Source of the DNA: Methylotenera sp.
GTDB lineage: Bacteria > Pseudomonadota > Gammaproteobacteria > Burkholderiales > Burkholderiaceae_C
Length of the DNA stretch: 38,294 nucleotides
Direction of reading: 5' to 3'
Assembly: GCA_021738245.1 (NCBI GenBank)
Contig: JAIPCJ010000022.1
Span: 1-38,294 of the forward strand
Shown here: positions 1 through 6,812 of the stretch, in pieces
How the letters are laid out: every line of letters starts with the position of its first letter
Numbering within the stretch: position 1 is the first letter of the stretch
Program-made: the position numbers and the translations under genes
The notes under the pieces: generated by a model
The model's database searches: none
Seen by the model: only the letters and a program-made list of their open reading frames with translations
Told to the model about the DNA's origin: nothing

Positions 1-21
1 TTGTGCGGAATTTCCGCACAA
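1..21. repeat. Perfect 10-bp inverted repeat with 1-nt centre
   Basis: Two 10-base arms (TTGTGCGGAA and its exact reverse complement) are separated by a single T at the very start of the window. Such a compact dyad is typical of an operator for a dimeric HTH regulator, or of the crossover site of a recombinase, but the gene it would control lies outside the window or is absent. Which of these it is cannot be told from here. Confidence 0.5.
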
Positions 22-124
22 ACCGGGAAACCCGGGAATTGGTCGGCGCCTAGGCACGATCGGTGCGGCCACGGTCTGGCAACGCGACCCCCTAGTCTTC
101 TCCGCCGGCCGCCCTTCCAGAAGA

Positions 125-283
125 TCAGACGTCAGCGTCCACCGCAGCTCGTCGATTTCTCTCCGCTGCGGCACGCCGCTCTATGTTTTCCAAGTGCGCA
201 GCCTTGAGCATGTTTCCGAACCTCACCAGGATGAGGATCAGCACTACGTAGCCGAGGAAGTAGGGGTTGAGCAAAACGTCCAT
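125..283 (-). CDS. Small single-pass membrane protein, hypothetical (52 aa)
   Basis: I do not recognise this protein. The frame starts MDVLLNPYF, continues into a hydrophobic stretch (about residues 8-21, rich in Val, Leu and Ile) and ends in a charged Arg/Ala/Glu tail (residues 30-52). That is the architecture of a small one-helix membrane protein with a basic cytoplasmic tail. No clear Shine-Dalgarno sequence precedes the ATG. It is below the usual ORF-length cut-off. It is supported only by its membrane-like composition, so a chance frame remains possible. Confidence 0.4.
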   Translation of the reverse strand: MDVLLNPYFLGYVVLILILVRFGNMLKAAHLENIERRAAAERNRRAAVDADV

Positions 284-395
284 ATCAAAAAATGTAGCCC
301 AGGTCCGACGCCAACGAAGTACTCACGCGCGCTTCGGGCACCCGCGGCGGCGCACATAGGACATCACCTCAACCCTACTCTGAATCCGTGGGGTT

Positions 396-671
396 TCAAC
401 GGGTTCTGCGACGAATGGCACTTGAAAGGGCCACCTTGCGCGGGCGCGCTGCGGCACGAACGTAGGAGCGCGCGCACGCCCTCAGCCTGGCGCTGCGCGG
501 CACGCGGCGCGAACCCGCCATTGCGCCACCAGAAAGCTTTTGCTCAACAGCCATCAACTCGCGGACCTGATCGTGGGTGAGCTGCCCGGTCGCAAACACG
601 CGCGCAGCCTTCTCAGCCAGCTCGTCAGAGATGGTGACGAATTTGCCAGGGGCGACCCGAATCCGCTTCAT
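396..671 (-). CDS. Hypothetical small protein (91 aa)
   Basis: Not recognised. From the internal ATG at 671 the protein begins MKRIRVAPGKFVTISDELAEK. Its first 50 residues look like real protein (an amphipathic helical stretch with Glu, Leu and Gln, VRELMAVEQKL). The remaining 40 residues are Arg/Ala-rich and look like read-through of GC-rich DNA. It may therefore be the 5' part of a damaged gene. No strong ribosome binding site is visible. The surroundings (gene fragments, low coding density) fit a decaying region. Confidence 0.35.
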   Translation of the reverse strand: MKRIRVAPGKFVTISDELAEKAARVFATGQLTHDQVRELMAVEQKLSGGAMAGSRRVPRSARLRACARSYVRAAARPRKVALSSAIRRRTR

Positions 672-1023
672 GGGCCGATTCTCATCTAGCTGCGTATTCC
701 GGTGGACATGAGCATCCGGTTCAGCACGGTGAGCGTGCGATCCAGTGCCCAAAAGCACCGGCGGCGGACCCGCTCGAGCGGCAGCTTTGCAGCGATTGCG
801 AACTGTGGATCACTCGACCTCAGTGCACGCTCATGGTCAATCAGCAGACATCGGCCCGGTGCTAGTCCCGCATGCTTAAAGACCGCTAACGGATGCGCGG
901 CCGACGGCGCAAGTGCTGAGGCGCCCTGGTATTGCGCGCACGAACAATGCATCCGGCTGGAAGCTGGCACTCGCGCCCCTACGCGGACCAGCTCGATAAA
1001 TTCGGGAAGGACATCAGCCTGAT
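672..1023. other. Stretch without a convincing gene
   Basis: About 350 bases between the small minus-strand ORF and the livF remnant. A minus-strand frame stays open through most of it (stop near 686), but I recognise no family, the start would be GTG, and codon use does not stand out. I see no tRNA, terminator or repeat here. Confidence 0.4.
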
Positions 1024-1239
1024 CTAGACGCTCAGCTTCTCCAGCAAGTCCGCACGGTGTGCCGCGTTGGCTGATTCGCCCTGGGCCGTCACTTGGCCGC
1101 GCTCGATCAGGTAGTAGCGCTGCGTGAGCGCGATGGCGCGCTGCACGTTCTGCTCCACCAGCACGATGGTGATGCCGTCGCGGGCCAGCCCGGCCATCAG
1201 CTCGAACAACTCGTCCACGATCATCGGCGCCAGACCTTC
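1024..1239 (-). pseudogene. livF: livF 3' remnant (branched-chain amino acid ABC transporter ATPase)
   Basis: This frame encodes only the last 72 residues of a LivF-type ATPase. It starts inside the D-loop after Walker B (EGLAPMIVDELFELM), passes the LivF-typical H-loop variant VLVEQN, and ends naturally at LEKLSV and a stop codon. A complete LivF is about 235 residues, so Walker A, the ABC signature and Walker B are gone. Homology stops abruptly at about 1239, where the DNA becomes the 3' end of an unrelated gene on the other strand. No livG, livH or livM lies nearby. It is a deletion or rearrangement scar and cannot make a working ATPase. Confidence 0.8.
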
Positions 1240-1315
1240 GGTGCCGGAGCCGACCACGTTGGCGCTTGTCGGTGTAGCGCTGGCCGCCGGGGGACTGATG
1301 CGCCGGCGCCGTTGA
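1238..1315 (+). pseudogene. 3' remnant of a PEP-CTERM protein gene
   Basis: The plus strand encodes VPEPTTLALVGVALAAGG followed by a short linker and RRRR, then a TGA stop. This is a textbook PEP-CTERM sorting signal: VPEP motif, one hydrophobic helix and a terminal Arg cluster. Proteins with this tail are exported and processed by exosortase in EPS-producing Gram-negative bacteria. The upstream DNA is not a surface-protein gene but the antisense of livF, so only the tail survives. An open frame from 1124 reads through the junction, but its N-terminal part is livF antisense. Confidence 0.75.
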
Positions 1316-1558
1316 CCCAATTCACTCCGGCGCCATCGGCAGGAACGCTGCAACCTGTCCCTTGACGGCACCGATACAGGTCAACCTTGTCTGGAAGGGT
1401 TCTGGCTATCAAGTCACTGTGGGCCGAAGCGGTCGCGCCCGGCTCAAAGCTGCTTCCCGTCCTGTGGTGAACTACAACGCGAACCACTCGAAACCAGCAT
1501 GAGCGATGCTGTGCAGCCTTGCCTTTGCTAGATCCCGTTGTTTGGCGTCTAAGCCCGT
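1316..1558. other. Intergenic stretch downstream of the PEP-CTERM remnant
   Basis: About 240 bases without a convincing gene. A plus-strand frame stays open to a TGA at 1500 and ends in a basic tail (residues like GRSGRARLKAASRP), but it has no start codon of its own and no recognised family. It may be another gene fragment. Confidence 0.35.
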
Positions 1559-3229
1559 TCAGCGGGCCGGGCCTTCCACGCTGGCATCGGGTGGGAGAGC
1601 GAATCGAGCCACTTCATCGACCAGCCCGTCGGCCTGAGATTTCAATGACGCGGCAGCTGCTGCCGTCTGCTCAACGAGTGCGGAGTTCTGCTGTGTGGTT
1701 CGGTCAAGATCCTGGACAGCCAAACCAATTTGGGCAATGCCTTGGCTTTGCTCGCGCGTCGCCTGGGCTACATCGCCGAGCAGGTGATCGACTCTGCGCG
1801 ATCCCTCCACGATCTGTGCAATCGTCTCACCTGCACGGCTGACGATGGCCGCCCCGGATTCCACCTGCTCCACACTCCGGCTGATCAGCGTCTTGATCTC
1901 TTTGGCAGCTTCAGCGCTGCGATGCGCAAGCATGCGCACCTCGCCAGCGACAACGGCAAAGCCTCTTCCCTGCTCGCCAGCACGCGCAGCTTCGACGGCC
2001 GCATTCAACGCGAGGATGTTGGTCTGAAACGAGATCCCATCAATGGTTCCAATGATCTCCTCGATGCGCGTCGATGAGTTTCGGATTGCCTCCATCGTCA
2101 CGACCACCTCTTGCATGACACGGCCTCCATCGGCAGCGGTCTCGGCGTTCTGACGGGCCAGCTGCGCAGCCTCCGCCGTGTGCTCGGCGCTGCTGGTGAC
2201 GGTGGCTGAAATCTGCTCCATCGAGGCCGCTGACTGCTCCAGGTTGGCAGCGGCCTGCTCCGTGCGGGCCGACAGGTCCATGGAACCGCTGGCAATCTCG
2301 TCGCTGGAGTTGACGATCTGGTCGCTGGAGCGCCGCACGCGCAGCACCATCCGCCGCAGCGAGTCCTGCATGTCTGCGAGTTCCCGCATCAGGTCGGCTG
2401 CCTCGTCGCGCCCCCATGGCGAAGGGCTGGTCGTGAGGTCGCCCGCGGTCATGGAGCGCAAGTGGCGGCGTGTTTCATTCAGCCCGCCAGTCATCACCTT
2501 GTAGAAGCTCAGGAACAAGTAGCCTGCGACGCACAGCACACCCACAAGCACTGCGACGGCATCCCGAACTGCGGCGAGCTCGGCCTGGCGAAGGTCATCC
2601 ACGTAGAGCCCTGATCCAATGACCCAGCCCCAAGGCTCAAAGCCCTTGACGAAAGAAACCTTGTCTACGGGCTTGTCCTGACCCGGCTTGGGCCACTGGT
2701 AGGCGACGAAGCCTTGGCCATTGCGGCGCACCTCGTCGACAAATCCCCTGAATACGGCGAAGCCGTTGGGGTCTTTGATGCCGCTGCCATCCTTGCCATT
2801 GAGCTCTGGCTTGATGGGATGCATGACGATGTTCGCCTGCATATCGTTGATCCAGAAGTACTCCTTGCTTTCGTACCGAAGCTTGGAGACTGCTTCTTTA
2901 GCCCGGGCCTGGGCTTCTTCCCTGGGAATGCCTTTGGCTTCCAGCCCTTGTGCCCATGCAACCAACCCGTGGGCGATCTCCACATGCTGTCGAACAGCGT
3001 TCCTGCGCTCGGTCATCTGAGCTGCTGCACCGTTCGTGATCAACCAAACCAGCAATCCCATCACCGGCAGTACGAAGGTGGCCGAGATCAGTAGAGCCTT
3101 GATGCCGAACTGAAGGCTACGAAATAGCCGCACGCCAGGCGCCCAGAAGCCATGGTAGGCGAAGAAGCCTCCGTGGGGGCGATTGGGCAAATTTGGCGAC
3201 CAGGTCCCGGTTGTCGTGGTGCTGTCCAT
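1559..3229 (-). CDS. Methyl-accepting chemotaxis protein with single Cache domain
   Basis: A transmembrane chemoreceptor of 556 residues that would signal through CheW/CheA to the flagellar motor. A 37-residue cytoplasmic N-terminus precedes TM1 (about 38-64). Next comes a periplasmic sCache-type sensor domain, with the typical motifs [15 protein letters not shown] and [18 protein letters not shown] (about 120-215). TM2 lies at about 217-245 and is followed by HAMP. The long signalling helix carries the conserved hairpin tip ([21 protein letters not shown]). No C-terminal NWETF-type pentapeptide is present, so CheR/CheB tethering is not expected. It stands alone, not in a che operon. Its start lies 165 bp from the left end of the transposon, which has left the gene intact. 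Confidence 0.93.
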   Translation of the reverse strand: MDSTTTTGTWSPNLPNRPHGGFFAYHGFWAPGVRLFRSLQFGIKALLISATFVLPVMGLLVWLITNGAAAQMTERRNAVRQHVEIAHGLVAWAQGLEAKGIPREEAQARAKEAVSKLRYESKEYFWINDMQANIVMHPIKPELNGKDGSGIKDPNGFAVFRGFVDEVRRNGQGFVAYQWPKPGQDKPVDKVSFVKGFEPWGWVIGSGLYVDDLRQAELAAVRDAVAVLVGVLCVAGYLFLSFYKVMTGGLNETRRHLRSMTAGDLTTSPSPWGRDEAADLMRELADMQDSLRRMVLRVRRSSDQIVNSSDEIASGSMDLSARTEQAAANLEQSAASMEQISATVTSSAEHTAEAAQLARQNAETAADGGRVMQEVVVTMEAIRNSSTRIEEIIGTIDGISFQTNILALNAAVEAARAGEQGRGFAVVAGEVRMLAHRSAEAAKEIKTLISRSVEQVESGAAIVSRAGETIAQIVEGSRRVDHLLGDVAQATREQSQGIAQIGLAVQDLDRTTQQNSALVEQTAAAAASLKSQADGLVDEVARFALPPDASVEGPAR

Positions 3230-3394
3230 GGGCGTGAGGCGGAATCGAGGAACCCTGATGCTAGGTCGCTAGCCCTGGATTTCCAATCGTTTGCAGACGC
3301 CTTCCAGCTCGCCATGCTGGTCGCCGTGCATTAGGTCGCAAATGCCGCCTGCGCACTCAGCTTGAAGACAGCATTTGCCGCCTGGTTCAAAAAT

Positions 3395-3423
3395 CGGGTA
3401 TCCGGATTTGAGTGTGTTTTCGG
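3395..3423 (+). repeat. Left terminal inverted repeat of the ISL3-family element
   Basis: The first 16 bases equal the reverse complement of 8954-8969. Across 29 bases there are four mismatches, at positions 17, 18, 26 and 27. The terminal GGG fits transposon ends of this family. Confidence 0.85.
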
Positions 3424-3470
3424 CCCTACCGGTCCAGACCGTCCAGCGCTCCCAAAACCGGACTTTGCTG

Positions 3471-3500
3471 TTGCGTCACCAGCGGCCGACACGCTATGAT
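3471..3500 (+). promoter_or_regulatory. Putative sigma-70 promoter of the cargo operon
   Basis: TTGCGT (3471-3476) and TATGAT (3495-3500) are separated by 18 bases and lie just inside the left repeat. Transcription would start near 3507, followed by a GGGGAAG ribosome site 3 bases before the vapX ATG at 3529. The -10 box overlaps an alternative in-frame ATG at 3496, which argues for the 3529 start. This promoter could drive the whole co-directional cargo. Confidence 0.5.
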
Positions 3501-3528
3501 GAAACCGGATTTAGATGTGGGGAAGACC

Positions 3529-3729
3529 ATGCATGCTGTCGTTGCGCCGCCGCCCGTCCCGGTCGGCCAGATCAAGAGCTTCGGGCCGTTCGGCCCGAAA
3601 TACGAGGTCGGCCATGCCCTCCGTCAACTCGATGACGGTGATTGGATGATCGAGGTGACCATGGTCGAGAGCGGGGAGAAGGCGGAGTACCGCTGGACCC
3701 ACCTGACCGACGACCCGGTGGCTCACTGA
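3529..3729 (+). CDS. vapX: VapX-like antitoxin / DUF5397-type protein
   Basis: A 66-residue protein immediately upstream of vapD. The stop codon overlaps the vapD ATG (ATGA). Conserved-looking elements are the IKSFGPFGPKYEV segment (about 15-27) and DDGDWMIEVTMVESGE (about 35-50). These resemble the small partner encoded before VapD in Haemophilus-type vapXD modules. The role would be to neutralise the VapD ribonuclease. The start is chosen from the GGGGAAG site and from the predicted -10 box overlapping the longer start at 3496. Assignment rests on position plus remembered family resemblance, so the exact family name is less certain than the pairing. Confidence 0.72.
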   Translation: MHAVVAPPPVPVGQIKSFGPFGPKYEVGHALRQLDDGDWMIEVTMVESGEKAEYRWTHLTDDPVAH

Positions 3730-4007
3730 TGTACGCGGTCGCGTTTGACCTGGTCGTCGCCGACACCGAGAAGCACCATCCGAAAGGCGTGACGCAGGCC
3801 TATACGGAGATTGGCGCTGTGCTTGGAGAGCACGGTTTCAGTCGCGTTCAGGGCAGCCTCTACGTCACGGAGAACGAGGACATGGCGAACCTGTTCTTGG
3901 CGATCCAAGCCCTCCGCTCCAGGAGTTGGTTTCCGAAGTCGGTCCGCGACATCCGCGCATTCCGCATCGAGCAGTGGTCCGATTTCACCGCGGTGGTGAA
4001 GTCTTGA
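3729..4007 (+). CDS. vapD: VapD-family endoribonuclease toxin (Cas2-like fold)
   Basis: A 92-residue protein that matches VapD closely across its length: MYAVAFDLVVADTEKHHP at the N-terminus with the Asp of the first beta strand (residue 7), GSLYVTENEDMANLF in the middle, and SVRDIRAFRIEQWSDFT at the C-terminus. VapD proteins are dimeric ferredoxin-fold endoribonucleases structurally related to Cas2. They are usually encoded on plasmids or in virulence-associated regions and paired with an antitoxin. Here translation is coupled to vapX by a 1-base ATGA overlap. As first genes of a transposon cargo, the pair could act as an addiction module stabilising the element (inference). Confidence 0.92.
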   Translation: MYAVAFDLVVADTEKHHPKGVTQAYTEIGAVLGEHGFSRVQGSLYVTENEDMANLFLAIQALRSRSWFPKSVRDIRAFRIEQWSDFTAVVKS

Positions 4008-4021
4008 GCAGGCCGGCCACC

Positions 4022-4513
4022 ATGCACGCGGTGGACGACATCGAGCGCATCAGGCGAGAAGGCACTCTCACCTACATGCGAGCATCTGGTGGCGGAGGCC
4101 ATCCAGACAAATCGGTTGTCGAGTACGTCGGAGTCACTCTCAGCACGAGCAGCGACCCAGTCGACAGATGTGTTGGCAACGTCGTAATTGAATGGGTGCC
4201 CCACTTTGCCAACGCCGCGTTGGCGCCCAGGGTCAAGGCACAGGCAGGTAACCTCAAGATGCTCGCGCTCTTTCCGGAGATTCTGAGCCCCGTTTTCAGC
4301 ATGCGCGCCGGCCACATCACACCCGATGAGTTTGTTCAAGGGCTTGAGGCGTTGGGGGTGCGCCGAAGGGCGAGTACGGTTCCGTTCGTTCCTGCTGCCA
4401 TTCGGTGCGTTCGCTGCGATGGCATCTTCGACAAGCGGGAAGTTGAACAGCACCCAGAGGGGCTGGTGTGCACCATGTGTGGCATCGCCAAGGGCTTGGG
4501 CGGCACCCCTTGA
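4022..4513 (+). CDS. Hypothetical protein with C-terminal zinc ribbon
   Basis: An unrecognised 163-residue protein. The last 40 residues carry two CxxC knuckles (CVRC and CTMC) about 19 residues apart, the pattern of a zinc ribbon that binds nucleic acid or protein. The N-terminal 115 residues are mixed alpha/beta without a motif I can name. The start is set at the ATG at 4022, preceded by GAGCAGG. A TTG at 4004 overlapping the vapD stop is in frame and is the alternative start. It lies 14 bases after vapD, so it is probably co-transcribed with the toxin-antitoxin pair. Confidence 0.68.
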   Translation: MHAVDDIERIRREGTLTYMRASGGGGHPDKSVVEYVGVTLSTSSDPVDRCVGNVVIEWVPHFANAALAPRVKAQAGNLKMLALFPEILSPVFSMRAGHITPDEFVQGLEALGVRRRASTVPFVPAAIRCVRCDGIFDKREVEQHPEGLVCTMCGIAKGLGGTP

Positions 4514-4530
4514 ACAAGAACGGGCCTGCC

Positions 4531-4791
4531 ATGGAATTCCGAGTCGCTGCTGACGGCCGATCCTTCTTCACAGAGGTCGACGGCTACCTTTGCTTCCTGA
4601 CACCGGTCATGGAGGGAAGCTCGTTGCTGTGGCGCTGGTATATCCAGTCCGGTGGCGGATGGACGGGGCGTGGCGGCAGAGATGTCCACCTCCATGCCGA
4701 GGGCGTTGAAATCAGCGCCCAGGATGCCGAAGGCGCGATGCAGGCCTGGATCGAAGCCCCCCAGAAGCCATCTCTCGCTTTGGTAAGGTAG
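4531..4791 (+). CDS. Hypothetical protein (86 aa)
   Basis: Not recognised. Predicted composition is beta-rich and aromatic (FFTEVDGYLCFL, LLWRWYIQSGGGW), followed by one amphipathic helix (AQDAEGAMQAWIEA). This is compatible with a small beta-sheet-plus-helix domain. Two starts are possible: the ATG at 4531, or a TTG at 4510 that overlaps the stop of the zinc-ribbon gene. The overlap would fit the coupled layout seen elsewhere in this cargo. Its place in the middle of a same-strand run supports a real gene. Confidence 0.58.
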   Translation: MEFRVAADGRSFFTEVDGYLCFLTPVMEGSSLLWRWYIQSGGGWTGRGGRDVHLHAEGVEISAQDAEGAMQAWIEAPQKPSLALVR

Positions 4792-4798
4792 CCAGGAT

Positions 4799-5533
4799 AT
4801 GCAGAGCAAGCAGCCTGCCGGCCGCGGACGACGGGTGAAACCACCGTCGATGCCTAGCTTGGGTAGCCCGGGAGTCTCATTCGCTGCCCACGTCATCAAG
4901 AAAGCCCGCATGAATGGGCAAATGCAGCCGGTCGCCAGCCTCTCTGTCATGGACCGCGTGCAGATCCTGGCGGCCAGGGAGTTTGGTGATGCTGGCTCAA
5001 TGGGCGTTGCCAAGCTGGCCAAGGTCTCTCAGGCAGCCGCTGACTCTTTGATCGTCGGCAGCAAGCCCGTCACGGACAGGGTCCTTGCGTCCGTCGCGCG
5101 AACAGCCCAGGCCTCCGGGCACTGGCTGTTGCTGGGCGAAGGCTCGATGAGCCCAGAACCCAGTTTGCCGGAAGATGAAATGCGATTCATCCAGGCGATG
5201 CGCAAGGTGGATGAGGCCGGCGCGCTCTTGATGCTCTTCGTGCTCGATTTCGGTGCAGTATTGGATGCCGTGCCGCGCGAAGAGCGGCTGCGGGTCTTGG
5301 CTGCAGTTCGTCGAATTGCTCATGACGCCGAGAGCTGCCAGTTCCTATCAGCCGTGCTCGGTGACGGCTTCGTGAACACGCTCCGCGGCAATCTGGCTCA
5401 GGCGATGTTTCAGCGTGCGGTCAGCCCCGAGCAGCTGATGGATCAGCCCCACCTGTTTACTCCCATGGATGAACTTCTCGGGGCATTCGGTCCAGAGCGT
5501 GGCCGCTCCCTGATGAACATGCTGGCTGCCTAG
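4799..5533 (+). CDS. Hypothetical protein, possible HTH regulator (244 aa)
   Basis: An unrecognised 244-residue protein. Residues about 50-118 run MDRVQILAAREFGDAGS..., then a helical segment and GHWLLLGEG. That closing motif resembles the end of phage CI-type repressor HTH domains (GWLLTGEG). The C-terminal half is helical and acidic with a hydrophobic stretch (ALLMLFVLDFGAVLDAV, about 140-157), probably for oligomerisation or partner binding. A CCAGGAT site sits just before the ATG. It is the largest cargo protein after the transposase. A regulatory role for the cargo is suggested only by the HTH-like region and is uncertain. Confidence 0.62.
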   Translation: MQSKQPAGRGRRVKPPSMPSLGSPGVSFAAHVIKKARMNGQMQPVASLSVMDRVQILAAREFGDAGSMGVAKLAKVSQAAADSLIVGSKPVTDRVLASVARTAQASGHWLLLGEGSMSPEPSLPEDEMRFIQAMRKVDEAGALLMLFVLDFGAVLDAVPREERLRVLAAVRRIAHDAESCQFLSAVLGDGFVNTLRGNLAQAMFQRAVSPEQLMDQPHLFTPMDELLGAFGPERGRSLMNMLAA

Positions 5534-5559
5534 GCCAACGCCTACAGGGAACGACAACC

Positions 5560-5898
5560 ATGGCACTGATCGAGCTAACACCATCCGAATGCCGATTCCT
5601 GGCGCACATGTTGGAGGCGCCCGATGCTCTATTTGACGAGGAGATGGGCTTCGACGAAGACCAGTTCGAGGCGCGCTGCTGGGAGTTGCAGGCCCAGCTC
5701 GCCGGCCAGCGACTCAATGTCGAGACGGAGTTGGATCGCGAGATCGTCTACCGCTCAGCTGCCGAGAGCACCTACATGGCAGATGCTGGCGCCGAGGATT
5801 CCCGGACCGTCGTCGCCACCCTGTCCAAGGTCGCGAACGGCCTGGAAGCCAAGCTGTCCGCCGCACTGGGGCGTCCGGTGACGATTCCGAGGTCGTGA
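5560..5898 (+). CDS. Hypothetical protein (112 aa)
   Basis: Not recognised. The protein is acidic and helical: MALIELTPSECRFLAHML, then a DEEMGFDEDQFEARCWELQAQLAG segment that looks like a coiled helix, and a C-terminal helix ending GRPVTIPRS. A clear AGGGA site lies 8 bases before the ATG. Its stop codon overlaps the start of the next gene (TGATG), showing translational coupling within the cargo operon. Confidence 0.62.
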   Translation: MALIELTPSECRFLAHMLEAPDALFDEEMGFDEDQFEARCWELQAQLAGQRLNVETELDREIVYRSAAESTYMADAGAEDSRTVVATLSKVANGLEAKLSAALGRPVTIPRS

Positions 5899-6140
5899 TG
5901 GAACTGCGCGTCGTTCCGCACCCGAAGCTCAAGCGCGACTACCGAGGCAGGCGCGTGCGCACGACGGTAGACATGGAGAACGGCTGGGTCAGGATTCCTG
6001 CTGGCTCTCTTGGGGTCGTGGACGTCCAGAACCAGAAGGGGTCCTGGCTGCTCATGGATGCGTGTGGTTGCTGCGGGGTGCAGCCTCGAATCTCTGGCGT
6101 CGACAGTAGCTCCATCGAGTTTGTTGAGCCGATTTCCTGA
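5898..6140 (+). CDS. Hypothetical small beta-rich protein (80 aa)
   Basis: Not recognised. The sequence suggests a small SH3/KOW-like barrel: a basic N-terminus (HPKLKRDYRGRRVRTTV), a GSLGVVDVQNQKG turn, then a Cys cluster (DACGCCGV) that may bind metal. It starts at the ATG sharing one base with the preceding stop codon. A GTG directly before it at 5895 is in frame. It is part of the run of short coupled genes in the transposon. Confidence 0.58.
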   Translation: MELRVVPHPKLKRDYRGRRVRTTVDMENGWVRIPAGSLGVVDVQNQKGSWLLMDACGCCGVQPRISGVDSSSIEFVEPIS

Positions 6141-6167
6141 CCGCAAGAACCACCAAGGAAACAATGA

Positions 6168-6494
6168 ATGTCAACGATCACCGATGAGGAATGGGACAGG
6201 CTTTGGCAGGACGACCCGTTCGAGACGGCCAGGCTGCTGTGGCTGATCGACAAAGTTGACTGGCGTGGCCATGGCGACTTTCGGACGGATATCCTGAACC
6301 TGCACCGGCTGGCCATGGACGTGTTCAACGAAGGCAGGCGCTATCAGGTGGGCAAGCTCTTCGAGCTCGCGGTCGATCTGGAAGAGAGGGTTCGAGACGA
6401 GTTGGGCGAGCGCTTTGATCCCGTCAAGAGGGTGCTGTCTGACCTCACCGACCTATACCCCGAGAGCCTGTCCTACGACGACTCCGAGACCTGA
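6168..6494 (+). CDS. Hypothetical helical acidic protein (108 aa)
   Basis: Not recognised. A soluble, acidic, almost wholly helical protein: DEEWDRLWQDDPFETARLLW, then a middle segment LAMDVFNEGRRYQVGKLFELAVDLEERV, and a C-terminal helix ending DDSET. An AAGGAA site precedes the ATG by 7 bases. Acidic helical proteins of this size are common among immunity and antitoxin proteins, but nothing specific here shows that role. Confidence 0.6.
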   Translation: MSTITDEEWDRLWQDDPFETARLLWLIDKVDWRGHGDFRTDILNLHRLAMDVFNEGRRYQVGKLFELAVDLEERVRDELGERFDPVKRVLSDLTDLYPESLSYDDSET

Positions 6495-6523
6495 CCACTT
6501 CGCAAACCTAACGAGGCTCCAAC

Positions 6524-6799
6524 TTGCCCAAGCCAAAGAACGAACCTGGCCGCGCATCGTGGATGAGTGATGCCGGCTACAAGAGCGCACAGCGCGCGGC
6601 CGGTCTCGCCCCGTCTATCGGAGCCACTGCCGAGTGCCGCCTCTCGCTCAAGTGCCCGCACTGCGACTTCCTCGCCAAGGTGGATTTCGACGCATCAACA
6701 GCGATGGGCGATGAACGGACTACTTCCGTGGACTGTGAGTCCTGTGGCGAGGAGTTCTATGTGGACGCATCGCTGCGGCTCGATGTCCGTCCTGAATAG
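6524..6799 (+). CDS. Hypothetical zinc-ribbon protein (91 aa, TTG start)
   Basis: An unrecognised protein with two knuckles, CPHC (about 44-47) and CESC (about 71-74). They are separated by 23 residues of predicted strands, which is a rubredoxin-like zinc ribbon occupying the C-terminal half. The N-terminus is basic and polar (MPKPKNEPGRASWMSDAGYKS). The start is TTG with CGAGG upstream. The ATG at 6563 would shorten the protein by 13 residues but lacks a better site. It is the second zinc-ribbon protein of the cargo. Nucleic-acid binding is a guess. Confidence 0.6.
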   Translation: MPKPKNEPGRASWMSDAGYKSAQRAAGLAPSIGATAECRLSLKCPHCDFLAKVDFDASTAMGDERTTSVDCESCGEEFYVDASLRLDVRPE

Positions 6800-6812
6800 G
6801 TCAAGAACAAGC

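Noticed and set aside
686-970. Open minus-strand frame of about 95 codons
   Set aside because: GTG start, no ribosome site, no recognisable family and unremarkable codon use. It may be chance openness in GC-rich DNA.
1316-1502. Plus-strand frame with a basic tail after the PEP-CTERM remnant
   Set aside because: No start codon of its own and no family match; at best another fragment.
3729-4007. Cas2 of a CRISPR system
   Set aside because: The sequence is VapD-like throughout; there is no cas1, no repeat array and no spacers in the window.
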